DNA of 64,000 bases from Bacillota bacterium (lineage in GTDB: Bacteria; Bacillota; Sulfobacillia; JACIYH01), in NCBI GenBank assembly GCA_030019365.1, contig JASEFA010000002.1, positions 1 through 64,000 of the forward strand, given 5' to 3'. The number at the start of each line of letters is the position of its first letter. The first letter of the stretch is position 1. Shown here piece after piece: positions 16,847-24,976 of this stretch. The position numbers were made by a program, and so were the translations under genes. Below the pieces are notes generated by a model. The model did not search any database, was not told where the DNA came from, and saw only the letters and a list, made by a program, of their open reading frames with translations.

Positions 16847-18589
16847 TCACCGGGCGAGGACCCGGCCGGGACGAGCATCACGCTGCCCGCCCTCCTCCAC
16901 CACCACCTGACCATTCACCAGCACCCACCTGATCCCCTTCGGGTAGCGCCGGGGCTCCAGGTAGTCGCCCCCTTCGTCCACGGTGGCGGGGTCGAAGGCC
17001 ACCAGGTCGGCATATGCGCCTTCCCGGATCACACCCCGGTCATCCAGGCCCAGGGCGCGGGCGGGGCGGGAGGTGATGCGGGCGACCCCCTCTTCCAGCG
17101 AAGGTCCCGCGTAACGGCGCAGGTACCTGGGGAACACCCCGTACGTATTGGGGTGAGGCAGGAAATACGGGGGATGACGGACCTCCCAGCGGTCGTCGAA
17201 GATGAAGCTGTCGCTGCAGGCCATGGAGCGGGGGTGGCTGAAGAATACGGGGAGGGCTTCCTCCCGGCCCAGCATCCCCATGCGCGCCCGGGTACGCGGA
17301 TACCGCTGCACCAGGTCGAACAGGGTGGCCAGGGAGTCGCCCGTCCCCTCGCGGGCGATGGCCGCCAGGCTCCTCCTCTCCAGAGAGGTATCCTCGCACC
17401 GCAGGATCACGACGGCCTCCGCCCAGCGGGGATCCCCGCGCGGGTTGAGGGAGTACCACTTCCCCGCCTCGACGAACTCGCGCACCTCCGCCTGGTAGTC
17501 CGGGGCAGCCAGGAGATCCCCCAGGCGCTCGGGGGAACCGGCATCGCGCAGCCAGGGCGAAAGCAGCGACACCAGATAGGGGGCGATCACCACTCCTCCG
17601 TCCACGTTGGGGATGACGTCAAAGGACACGTCCACCCCCTGGCGGAGTCCTTCGTCCAGTATCTCCAGGGTGGCCTCGGCCGCCGCCTTCAGCAGAGAGG
17701 CAGGCGGATCGGGGAAGATCCGGTATGCCGGAAGCAGGTGGGAAACCTGCACCCTCACCCCCGCCTGGCGTCCGATTTCCACCGCCTCCTTCAGCCCCCG
17801 CGCCAGGGCGGGCTCGGGAGTCCCCTTGCGGATGCCCGTCCGCCGCCAGTGCGTGGCATATATGCCCCCGAACCCGGGCAGCACCCGGGCCAGTTCTACG
17901 ATTTCGGAGGTCTCCGCGTACCCACCGGGTTCGTAGTCCAGGCCGGTGGACATGCCCCGGGCTCCCTCCTCCAGGGCCCGCCGGAGGAGATCGCGCATGG
18001 CGGAGATTTCCTCGGGCCGGGCGGGCCGAGCGTAGTCGGTGCCCATCACGATGGTGCGCAGGGCATTGTGCCCCACCAGGGGGACGTAGTTCACGGCCGG
18101 GCGGGCCGCCTCCACCCGGGCCAGGAAGTCCCCGAAGGAGCGCCAGTCGATGTCCAGGTCGTGTTTCTCGGCCGCCTTGCGGCGCACCGCTTCCAGCGGT
18201 CGCATGGTGGGCTCGTAATACTTATAGGGGGCCACCTCGTGCCACCAGTCGAACTCCCAGAACGAGAGCACCCACTGGTCGCCCAACGGGGCGGGCGAAA
18301 AGCCGCAGTTGCCCCCCGCGAAGGTGGTGATGCCCTGTCGCACCGCACTGGGGGCACCGGGGTAGAGGAGCAGGGTCTCGTCCCCGTGGGAGTGGATGTC
18401 GATGAAGCCGGGAGAAACCACCAGCCCGGCCGCATCCAGCACCCGGGCGGCCTCCACTCCCTCGGGCAGGGGCGGCGGGCCTACCGCGGCGATGCGGTCA
18501 CCCCGCAACCCCACCCATCCCCGGAATCCCGGGCTGCCGGTTCCGTCTACCACCAGGCCGTCAGAAACGATGAGGTCGAAACGGCTCAT
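16847..18589 (-). CDS. N-acyl-D-amino-acid deacylase family amidohydrolase
   Basis: A 580-residue amidohydrolase. HxH is in FIDIHSHGDE (His66, His68), the family's Cys ligand in TFAGGNCGFSPAP, and later metal ligands in LVGHNALR and VSHL; the C-terminal HPNTYGVFPRYLRR and GVIREGAYADLVAFDP are typical of D-aminoacylases. It should remove acyl groups from N-acyl-D-amino acids (or act on related D-configured amides). RBS GGGAGGAG precedes the ATG. It follows the dipeptide-type permeases, so imported substrate is probably processed here and by DppA. Confidence 0.9.
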   Translation of the reverse strand: MSRFDLIVSDGLVVDGTGSPGFRGWVGLRGDRIAAVGPPPLPEGVEAARVLDAAGLVVSPGFIDIHSHGDETLLLYPGAPSAVRQGITTFAGGNCGFSPAPLGDQWVLSFWEFDWWHEVAPYKYYEPTMRPLEAVRRKAAEKHDLDIDWRSFGDFLARVEAARPAVNYVPLVGHNALRTIVMGTDYARPARPEEISAMRDLLRRALEEGARGMSTGLDYEPGGYAETSEIVELARVLPGFGGIYATHWRRTGIRKGTPEPALARGLKEAVEIGRQAGVRVQVSHLLPAYRIFPDPPASLLKAAAEATLEILDEGLRQGVDVSFDVIPNVDGGVVIAPYLVSLLSPWLRDAGSPERLGDLLAAPDYQAEVREFVEAGKWYSLNPRGDPRWAEAVVILRCEDTSLERRSLAAIAREGTGDSLATLFDLVQRYPRTRARMGMLGREEALPVFFSHPRSMACSDSFIFDDRWEVRHPPYFLPHPNTYGVFPRYLRRYAGPSLEEGVARITSRPARALGLDDRGVIREGAYADLVAFDPATVDEGGDYLEPRRYPKGIRWVLVNGQVVVEEGGQRDARPGRVLAR

Positions 18590-18665
18590 ACTCTCTCCTC
18601 CCATACCGTTCCTGTCATCGCCCGAGCTACCGGGGGCAAGGCCCGTCCCGGCCACCGCAGGCCGA

Positions 18666-19493
18666 TCACACTTTCAGGCGGGGGTCGAGCAGGTCGCGCA
18701 GCCCATCCCCGAACAGGTTGATACCCAGCACCGCCACCACGATGGCGATGCCGGGGAAGATATACAGCCACCAGGCCAGGCCCAGCCACTGCCTGCCCGC
18801 GTTGATCATGGCCCCCCACTCCGGCTGGGGAGGCTGGGCACCCAGCCCCAGGAAGGAAAGCGCCGCCCCCATCAGGATGGCGCTGGCAAAGTGGAGGGTG
18901 GCCAGCACGATGATGGTGCTCCCTATGTTGGGCAGGACGTGCCGCCCCAGGATGCGCGGGCTGGCGGCACCGGCCGCCGAGGCTGCTTCCACGAACTCTT
19001 TCTCCCGCAGGGGGAGAACGGCGCTGTGCACCACCCGGGCGAACCCGGGCACCATGGAAAGCACCACCGCCAGCATGGCGTTGCGGAGGGACGGCCCCAG
19101 TACGGCCACGATGACGATGGCAAAGAGCATGGTGGGGAAGGCCAGCCAGAGGTCGACCACCCGCGCGATGAAGGTGCCCAGGCCGGGGAAATAGCCCCAG
19201 AGAACCCCGGCCAGCGTGCCCAGCAGCACGGTGAGCACGGTGGCCGCAAGGCCCATGGTGAGGGAAATGCGTGAGCCCCACACGATGCGGCTGAACACGT
19301 CCCGGCCGAACTCGTCGGTCCCGCACAGGTGCTCCAGGGAAGGAGGCTGAAGACGCTGCTCCACGCGCATGTCGACCGGTCCGTAGGGGGCAATGTGAGG
19401 GGCCAGGATGGCGCACGCCACCACCGCCAGCACCATGAGTGCGCCCGCGATCATCCCTCTGTTGTGCCCGGCGATGCGTCGCAGCCTGCGCAT
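18666..19493 (-). CDS. Dipeptide-type ABC permease, DppC-like
   Basis: A 275-residue inner-membrane permease with about six membrane segments; HLCGTDEFGRDVFSRIVWG near 55-73 is the DppC/OppC N-terminal signature, and the cytoplasmic EAA loop is FVEAASAAGAASPRILGRHVLP. It pairs with the adjacent DppB-like protein. The start codon lies one base after the dppB stop. No dppD/dppF ATPases occur in this operon. Confidence 0.93.
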   Translation of the reverse strand: MRRLRRIAGHNRGMIAGALMVLAVVACAILAPHIAPYGPVDMRVEQRLQPPSLEHLCGTDEFGRDVFSRIVWGSRISLTMGLAATVLTVLLGTLAGVLWGYFPGLGTFIARVVDLWLAFPTMLFAIVIVAVLGPSLRNAMLAVVLSMVPGFARVVHSAVLPLREKEFVEAASAAGAASPRILGRHVLPNIGSTIIVLATLHFASAILMGAALSFLGLGAQPPQPEWGAMINAGRQWLGLAWWLYIFPGIAIVVAVLGINLFGDGLRDLLDPRLKV

Positions 19494-19494
19494 G

Positions 19495-20415
19495 TCAGGC
19501 CTTCACCCGGGGATCCAGGGCCCCGTAGAGGAGATCTACCACCAGGTTCACCAGCACGAAGGTGGCCGCCACCACCAGTACCCCTCCCTGCACCACCGGG
19601 AAGTCACGGGTGAGGATACCCTGCACCACGTAGGAGCCGACGCCGGGCAGGGCGAACACCGTCTCGGTCACGATGGCACCTCCCAGCAGGTACCCCAGAT
19701 CCAGCCCCACCATGGTCACCACCGGGATGAGGACGTTCTTGAGGGCATGCCGGTACAGCACCGCCCGCTCGGACAGACCCTTGGAGCGGGCGGTGCGCAC
19801 GTAATCCTGCCCCAGAACCTCCAGCAGGCTGGAGCGGGTAACCCGGGCGATGTAGGCGGCCGAGAGGATGCCCAGCGTGAATGCCGGAAGCACCAGGTGA
19901 TACGGTCCCCCATACCCGCTGATGGGGAACCATCCCAGCAGGAAGCCGAACAGCCACATGAGGGCCAGCGCCAGCCAGAACGAGGGCAGGGACATCCCCA
20001 GCACCGCCACCGAGGTGGTGAGGTAGTCGAGGGCGCTGCCCCGGCGCACCGCCGCCAGGATGCCCGCCGTCACCCCCAGCACGGTCTCGATGAGCAGAGC
20101 ATAGATGGCCAGCTGCATGGTGACCCGGTATCGCTGGAGCAGTTCCCGGGCCACCGGGATCCCGGTGAGGAGCGAACGACCCAGGTCCCCGTGGCCGAGA
20201 TGAAGGAAGAACCGGGCCAGCTGCAGGTGTAGGGGAAGATCCAGGCCCAGTCCGTGGCGCAGGGCAGCAACAGCCTCAGGAGTAGCCCGCTCGCCCAGCA
20301 TCCGTTGCACCGGGTCACCCGGCACCATGTGGATCATCAAGAACACCACTATGGATATGCCGACCAGGACCAGGAATCCCTGCCAGAGACGCCGGGCGAC
20401 GTACTGGTAACGCAG
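19495..20415 (-). CDS. Dipeptide-type ABC permease, DppB-like (probable CTG start)
   Basis: A permease of about 306 residues with the EAA loop DYVRTARSKGLSERAVLYRHALKN and the conserved ALPGVGSYVVQGI. The first in-frame ATG/GTG/TTG codons (20349 onward) would cut off the N-terminal LRYQYVARRLWQGFLVLV that every DppB has. That segment is open upstream and is best started by CTG at 20415, which has GGAGGT nine bases before it. I therefore give the CTG; the exact start is uncertain. A large stem-loop separates it from the binding-protein gene. Confidence 0.88.
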   Translation of the reverse strand: MRYQYVARRLWQGFLVLVGISIVVFLMIHMVPGDPVQRMLGERATPEAVAALRHGLGLDLPLHLQLARFFLHLGHGDLGRSLLTGIPVARELLQRYRVTMQLAIYALLIETVLGVTAGILAAVRRGSALDYLTTSVAVLGMSLPSFWLALALMWLFGFLLGWFPISGYGGPYHLVLPAFTLGILSAAYIARVTRSSLLEVLGQDYVRTARSKGLSERAVLYRHALKNVLIPVVTMVGLDLGYLLGGAIVTETVFALPGVGSYVVQGILTRDFPVVQGGVLVVAATFVLVNLVVDLLYGALDPRVKA

Positions 20416-20443
20416 ACCCGTTCTACCTCCCCCGCCCCGGGGA

Positions 20444-20506
20444 GGGGCTCCGGCCGCAGTGACGGGGACGCCTCAGGACGCCCCCGCCCGCCCCGGCCGG
20501 AGCCCC
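20444..20506 (-). other. Strong intergenic stem-loop between binding protein and permease
   Basis: A perfect 13-bp inverted repeat (GGGGCTCCGGCCG at 20444-20456, CGGCCGGAGCCCC at 20494-20506) with a G+C-rich loop and no U-tract. Such hairpins commonly protect the 3' end of binding-protein mRNA or reduce downstream expression, giving more binding protein than permease. Confidence 0.6.
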
Positions 20507-20520
20507 AGCCGGATGCAGTC

Positions 20521-22101
20521 TCATTTCTCGATGGAGATGTCGTTGTACAGGATGCCCACGAAGGGGTTGTAGCGCAGGTCCTTCACCGAGGTGCGGGCCG
20601 CCACGAAGCCCTTCCGCACCACCAGGGGCACCCAGGGGGCGCCGTCCAGGATCAGGTTCTGGGCCTGCTCGTAGTACTGGGCGCGCTGGGCGGGATCCAC
20701 CGTGGTGCGTCCCTTCATCAGCAGGTCGTCCAGCTCGTCCGTACCCCAGTGCATGCGCACGCGCCCGCTGTCCTTGTGGAACAGGAAGTACAGGATATCG
20801 GGGTCGGTCCACCCGTACATCCACAGGATGGACTGGTGCAAGCCTTTGGGCGTGCCGTCCCGGATGGCGGCGTCCTCCATTACCTGGATGTTCACCTTGC
20901 CGCCCGCGGCGGCGACCTGCTTCTGGATGAGCTGAGCTGCCCTCTGGTCCACGGGGTCGTTGGTGATCCACAGCGAGAACTCCAGGGCCTTGCCGTCCTT
21001 CTCTACGATGCCGTCCCCGTTGCTGTCCTTCCAGCCGTCTTCGGCCAGCACCTGCTTCGCCCGCGCGGGATTGTAGCCATATTCGGTCTTCGCCTGTTCC
21101 TCCAGGGTCTTGGAGTGGCCGGGCAGGTGGTGAGGCAGAGCGGTGTAGACGGGAGTGGCCAGCCCGTCATAGCCCACCTGGGCGATCTCGTCCCGGTTAA
21201 TGGCCAGGTTCATGGCCTGGCGCACCTTCACGTCATCGAAGGGCCACTTCTGGCAGTTGAAGCCCAGGTAGCGGATGCCGTTCTCGGGGAATTCCACCAG
21301 CTGGATATCCTTGTCCTGCTTGAGCTTGGCTACCTGCTGCGGGGGAACGGTGAGCAAGAGGTCGATGTTGCCCTTCTCGAGCTCCAGGATGCGGGTGGCC
21401 TCGTCCGGTATGATCCGGAACACCAGCTTATCCACCTTGGGAGCACCCTGGTTCTTCGCGAACGGGGGAGCCCACCCGTAGTCGGGATTCTTCTCGAAGA
21501 CGATCTCCGACCCGCGGGTGTGAGAGACGAACTTGAAGGGTCCCGCCCCCACCGGATGCTGGCCGTAGTCCTCCCCCTGTTTCTTGATGGCTGTGGGAGA
21601 CATGAAGGAGGCGAAGGTCAGAGCGAAGGTGGTCCACAGGGAGACGTCCACCTGGGAGCAGGTAAGCTGCACGGTGCGTTCGTCCAGCACCTTGATGTCG
21701 CTGATGGAACCGACCATCTCCCGGTTGAGCCCCTTGGGGTCGTCCCGCATGCGCTCCAGGCGGAACTTCACCGCCTCGGCGTCCAGCTTGGTGCCGTCCT
21801 GGAACTTCAGGCCGGGCTTGAGCTTGAACGTGATCACCTTGCCGTCAGGCGACACGTCCCACGACTCAGCCATGTTGGGTACGAACTTGCCGTCGAAATC
21901 CATCGACACCAAACCGTAGTCGTAAAGCACCATGAACGGGTCCTCAATCCAGGTGGTGCGATCGATATCGAAGGTGGCAGGGTCGTTGACGATGCCCACC
22001 CTGAGCACCTTCTGCTGTTGCGCCGGCTGGCCGCCACAACCGGCCAGCACCAGGCCGACTGCCAGCGCCGCCACCAGCGCAACCATGGCAACCCTCTTCA
22101 T
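20521..22101 (-). CDS. Dipeptide/oligopeptide-binding lipoprotein (SBP family 5)
   Basis: A 526-residue extracellular solute-binding protein of family 5. The signal peptide ends in a lipobox (VGLVLAGCGG, lipidated Cys near 21), followed by VLRVGIVNDPATFD and the family's central pattern WDVSPDGKVITFKLKPGLKF with DDVKVRQAMNLAINR. It delivers peptides or related compounds to the DppBC-type permeases downstream. ATG at 22101 was chosen because the signal peptide starts there and GGAGG lies upstream. Confidence 0.93.
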   Translation of the reverse strand: MKRVAMVALVAALAVGLVLAGCGGQPAQQQKVLRVGIVNDPATFDIDRTTWIEDPFMVLYDYGLVSMDFDGKFVPNMAESWDVSPDGKVITFKLKPGLKFQDGTKLDAEAVKFRLERMRDDPKGLNREMVGSISDIKVLDERTVQLTCSQVDVSLWTTFALTFASFMSPTAIKKQGEDYGQHPVGAGPFKFVSHTRGSEIVFEKNPDYGWAPPFAKNQGAPKVDKLVFRIIPDEATRILELEKGNIDLLLTVPPQQVAKLKQDKDIQLVEFPENGIRYLGFNCQKWPFDDVKVRQAMNLAINRDEIAQVGYDGLATPVYTALPHHLPGHSKTLEEQAKTEYGYNPARAKQVLAEDGWKDSNGDGIVEKDGKALEFSLWITNDPVDQRAAQLIQKQVAAAGGKVNIQVMEDAAIRDGTPKGLHQSILWMYGWTDPDILYFLFHKDSGRVRMHWGTDELDDLLMKGRTTVDPAQRAQYYEQAQNLILDGAPWVPLVVRKGFVAARTSVKDLRYNPFVGILYNDISIEK

Positions 22102-22273
22102 CTGCGTTGTGTCCTCCTTCCGGGCCGCGACTCCCGAATTCCCTCTGACCCTCGGAAACCAAGACAGGCGTAGCGCGTAGCGCGCGCACCTCGAGCTGTG
22201 ACCGGCCCCACCTCCTTGCAACAGGAATGACCGCCGCCTTCGATTTATGCATAGAAGGGGTGCTTGTTTTTAC

Positions 22274-22303
22274 AGTATAAAACTCGCTCACAACCGCTGT
22301 CAA
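22274..22303 (-). promoter_or_regulatory. Promoter of binding protein-permease-deacylase operon
   Basis: TTGACA (22303-22298), an 18-base spacer and TATACT (22279-22274) on the minus strand, in a locally A+T-rich patch. It gives a leader of about 165 bases before the binding-protein gene. I see no riboswitch motif in that leader. Confidence 0.7.
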
Positions 22304-22382
22304 TCAAAATGTGCACCACCAGGCGGCGGACCAGCCCCCGGGAAGGCCGGGTCGGCCCGCAAAGACGTAAGCCGCGCCATTA

Positions 22383-23798
22383 TCACTCCCGCCGTCTGGG
22401 CAGAGGGCTCCCTGCCGTGCCCGAAGCGGCCCGCTCCGCCATGCGGCGGGACATCTCCCTCGCCCGCCGGGCCACCTCCCGTTCGTCCGGCAGCCCCACC
22501 AGGTGGCCGTCCTCCACCACCACGCGGCCGTTCACGATCACCATGTCCACCGTACCGGGTCCCGTGGTGACCAGCGCAGTCACCGGGTCCCCGGCAGTAC
22601 CGGCGAACTCCAGCCGGCCCAGGTCGATCAACACCAGGTCAGCGGCCATACCAGGGGCCAGGTACCCGATCTCGTGCCGGGCCAGAACCGCCGCCCCGCC
22701 CGCCGTGGCCAGGTAAAGCACCTCTTCGGCGGAGAGACCCCGCTCACCCAGGGCCAGCTTCTGCAGGAGGTAGGCCACCCTCACCTCCCCCCACATGTGG
22801 GAGCTGTCGTTGCTGGCGCTGCCGTCCACCGCCAGCCCCACCCGCGCCCCGGCGGCGAGCAGGTCGCGCACCCGGCACACCCCGGAGGAAAGCTTCATGT
22901 TGGACGCAGGACAGTGGGCCACCCCGGTGCGGGTCTCACCCAGGAGGCGGACCTCGCCATCGTCCAGGTGAATGGCGTGGGCGAACCAGACGTCCCGACC
23001 CAGCCACCCCAACTGCTCCAGGTAGGCCACCGGCCGGCATCCGAACTTCTCCAGGCAGAAGCGCTCCTCGTCCCTGGTCTCCGCCAGGTGGGTGTGCAGG
23101 AGAACCCCCCGGGAGCGGGCCAGCTCCGCCGTCTCCTTCATCAGGCGGGGAGTGACGGAAAAGGGCGAACAGGGCGCCAGGGCCAGGCGGCACATGGCAT
23201 AGGGGGCGGGATCGTGGTAACGGTCGAGCAGGCGCTCGCAGTCGGCCAGGATGGCGTCCTCGTCCTGGGCCACCTCGTCGGGGGGCAGACCCCCCTGGCT
23301 GCGCCCCAGGGACATGCTCCCCCGGGTGGGATGGAACCGTATGCCCAGCTGCCGGGCGGCCGCGATTTCGGCCTCGATGAACCCCTCTGGCCGATCCCGG
23401 GGAAAGACGTAGTGATGGTCGGTGGACGTGGTGCATCCGCTCTTCAGCAGCTCCCCCAGCCCCACCAGGGCGCCCAGATACACGGCTTCCGGCGTGATCC
23501 CCCGCCATATCTCGTACAGGGCGAGCAGCCAGGGGAAGAGGGGGATGTCCTGCACGGCCGGGATGGCCCGGGTGAGGGTCTGGTAGAGATGATGGTGCGT
23601 GTTCACGAACCCGGGGAACACCGCCCACCCGGAGGCATCGATGACCCGGTCCACGGTCTCCCCTTCCCCGGCGCCAGGACCGAGGGCAGCAATCCGGCAG
23701 CCGTCGATGAGGACATTCCCGCCCCGGACACGCTCCCGGAGGGGGTTCATGGTCACTATCCAGTCCGCATTCCTGATCAACGTCCGCATGGGTCTCAT
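22383..23798 (-). CDS. 8-oxoguanine deaminase-type aminohydrolase
   Basis: A 471-residue TRZ/ATZ-type amidohydrolase. Zinc ligands are NTHHHLYQ (His68/70), LLHTHLAET and the distal GLAVDGSASND; CTTSTDHHYVFP, TRGSMSLGRSQGGLPPD and LAPCSPFSVT match 8-oxoguanine deaminases and the related hydroxyatrazine hydrolases. The reaction would be hydrolytic removal of an exocyclic amine from a purine or triazine. The start overlaps the upstream gene by 4 bases (ATGA). It lies at the end of an operon with SsnA- and hydantoinase-type genes, fitting purine salvage or catabolism. Confidence 0.88.
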   Translation of the reverse strand: MRPMRTLIRNADWIVTMNPLRERVRGGNVLIDGCRIAALGPGAGEGETVDRVIDASGWAVFPGFVNTHHHLYQTLTRAIPAVQDIPLFPWLLALYEIWRGITPEAVYLGALVGLGELLKSGCTTSTDHHYVFPRDRPEGFIEAEIAAARQLGIRFHPTRGSMSLGRSQGGLPPDEVAQDEDAILADCERLLDRYHDPAPYAMCRLALAPCSPFSVTPRLMKETAELARSRGVLLHTHLAETRDEERFCLEKFGCRPVAYLEQLGWLGRDVWFAHAIHLDDGEVRLLGETRTGVAHCPASNMKLSSGVCRVRDLLAAGARVGLAVDGSASNDSSHMWGEVRVAYLLQKLALGERGLSAEEVLYLATAGGAAVLARHEIGYLAPGMAADLVLIDLGRLEFAGTAGDPVTALVTTGPGTVDMVIVNGRVVVEDGHLVGLPDEREVARRAREMSRRMAERAASGTAGSPLPRRRE

Positions 23799-24976
23799 TC
23801 CCGCATGGCATGAATGTCCAGGGCCCGGTAGGCGGCGACCAGGTTGGCCGGCGAGACCCCTTCCGGGACCAGACCCGAGGAGGTACCGACCACCAGCCCT
23901 CCGTCCCGGGCGGCCCGGGCCAACCGCATCGCTTCCCGCACCACCGCCTCCGGGGTGCCGCGGCTGAGCAGGTCTACCGACAGGCCTCCCAGCAGCCCCA
24001 GTCGGCCCCGCCACATCCCCACCAGCCGGGCGACGTCCATCCCGGCTTCCGGTTCCAGGGAGTGCAGGCCGTGGAAGCCCGCCGCCGCGATGTCGGCCAG
24101 CAATGGTGCTACCGCCCCGTCGCTGTGGAAGACCAGGAGGGGGATGTCTCCCCTGGCGGTGCGGGCAGTGCGGCAACGGGCGGCCACCTCCGCCCAGAGC
24201 GGCCGGAGCCGATGCCGGACGACCCGGGGAGAAAGCAGCAGGCCCCCGGTGTATGCCAGGTCCTCCCCCATCACGATGCCGTCGGCACCCGCCGCCAGGG
24301 CCTGCGCCACCTGGCCGAGCACCCGGTCAAGCTGCACGAGGAGCAACGTGTCCGCATCCCCCAACCACGAGTCCGCATCCTCCCACCACGAGTCCGCATC
24401 CTCCCACCACGAGTCCGCATCCCCCAGTCCCGAGCCGACATGCCCCGACGAGGAGCCCGCCTCACCCAGTTCCGAGCCGGCGTCCCCCAACCCAGAGTCA
24501 CTCCCATCGCTCCGCGGGCGGCGGTGCGCCCCGGTCAGGAGAAGCAAGGCCTGCGACCAGCCCAGCAGGCCCGCCAGGCCCTGCCAGGGCCCATCCACCA
24601 CCGCCCATACGAAGAGATCACGCCCCGCCCAATGAGCAATCTCCTGGATCCAGGACGAGTGGGGCGCCGGCTCAACGGGCGCGATCAGGGGTGGGCTGTC
24701 GCCGGCGGCAGACCCCGCCGGCGGCCACGCAGCCGCTACCGCCCGCGGACCTGGCGGCGGGAGCGATGGGACCGGCACGCCCACCATGTCCGCACCCAGG
24801 AGGCGCAGGGCCTCCTCTTCCGCCTGCCAGCGGCCGGGCCCGCCGGCAGGGAGAGGACGTGCGTGCCCTCCCAGCAGGGCCCGGACCAGCACTCCCGCCA
24901 TCCGGAACTCCCCCCGGGGCACGCGATCGGGCGGCCGGCCCTCAAGGGCCTCCCGCACCCGCCGGTAACCGGTCAT
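23795..24976 (-). CDS. Uroporphyrinogen decarboxylase-like protein with heptad insert
   Basis: A 393-residue URO-D superfamily protein, closer to corrinoid methyltransferases (MtaA/CmuA type) than to HemE: it keeps VFHSDGAVAPLL, GLHSLEPEAGMDV and GTSSGLVPEGVSP, and HemE neighbours are absent. Between residues ~160 and 208 it carries seven tandem seven-residue units (DSGLGDA, GSELGEA, GSSSGHV, GSGLGDA, DSWWEDA twice, DSWLGDA), apparently in a surface loop. Both ends overlap neighbours by 4 bases. The substrate is unknown; the operon suggests methyl or one-carbon handling beside purine degradation. Confidence 0.8.
   Translation of the reverse strand: MTGYRRVREALEGRPPDRVPRGEFRMAGVLVRALLGGHARPLPAGGPGRWQAEEEALRLLGADMVGVPVPSLPPPGPRAVAAAWPPAGSAAGDSPPLIAPVEPAPHSSWIQEIAHWAGRDLFVWAVVDGPWQGLAGLLGWSQALLLLTGAHRRPRSDGSDSGLGDAGSELGEAGSSSGHVGSGLGDADSWWEDADSWWEDADSWLGDADTLLLVQLDRVLGQVAQALAAGADGIVMGEDLAYTGGLLLSPRVVRHRLRPLWAEVAARCRTARTARGDIPLLVFHSDGAVAPLLADIAAAGFHGLHSLEPEAGMDVARLVGMWRGRLGLLGGLSVDLLSRGTPEAVVREAMRLARAARDGGLVVGTSSGLVPEGVSPANLVAAYRALDIHAMRE
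24353..24499 (-). repeat. 21-bp tandem array inside URO-D-like gene
   Basis: Seven in-frame units of 21 bp. The three units nearest the gene's 3' side share the plus-strand core GAGTCCGCATCCTCCCACCA with almost no change, while the other four are diverged, which points to recent expansion at one end of the array. Confidence 0.9.

Noticed and set aside
20254-22173. A 639-codon plus-strand frame
   Set aside because: Antisense shadow of the lipoprotein and DppB genes, His/Gly/Arg-rich and without motifs.
24353-24499. CRISPR-like array
   Set aside because: The 21-bp units are contiguous, have no spacers and are in frame within a protein.
23795-24976. HemE (heme biosynthesis) for the URO-D-like gene
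   Set aside because: It lacks heme-pathway neighbours and resembles corrinoid methyltransferase-type URO-D proteins, with a large insert.
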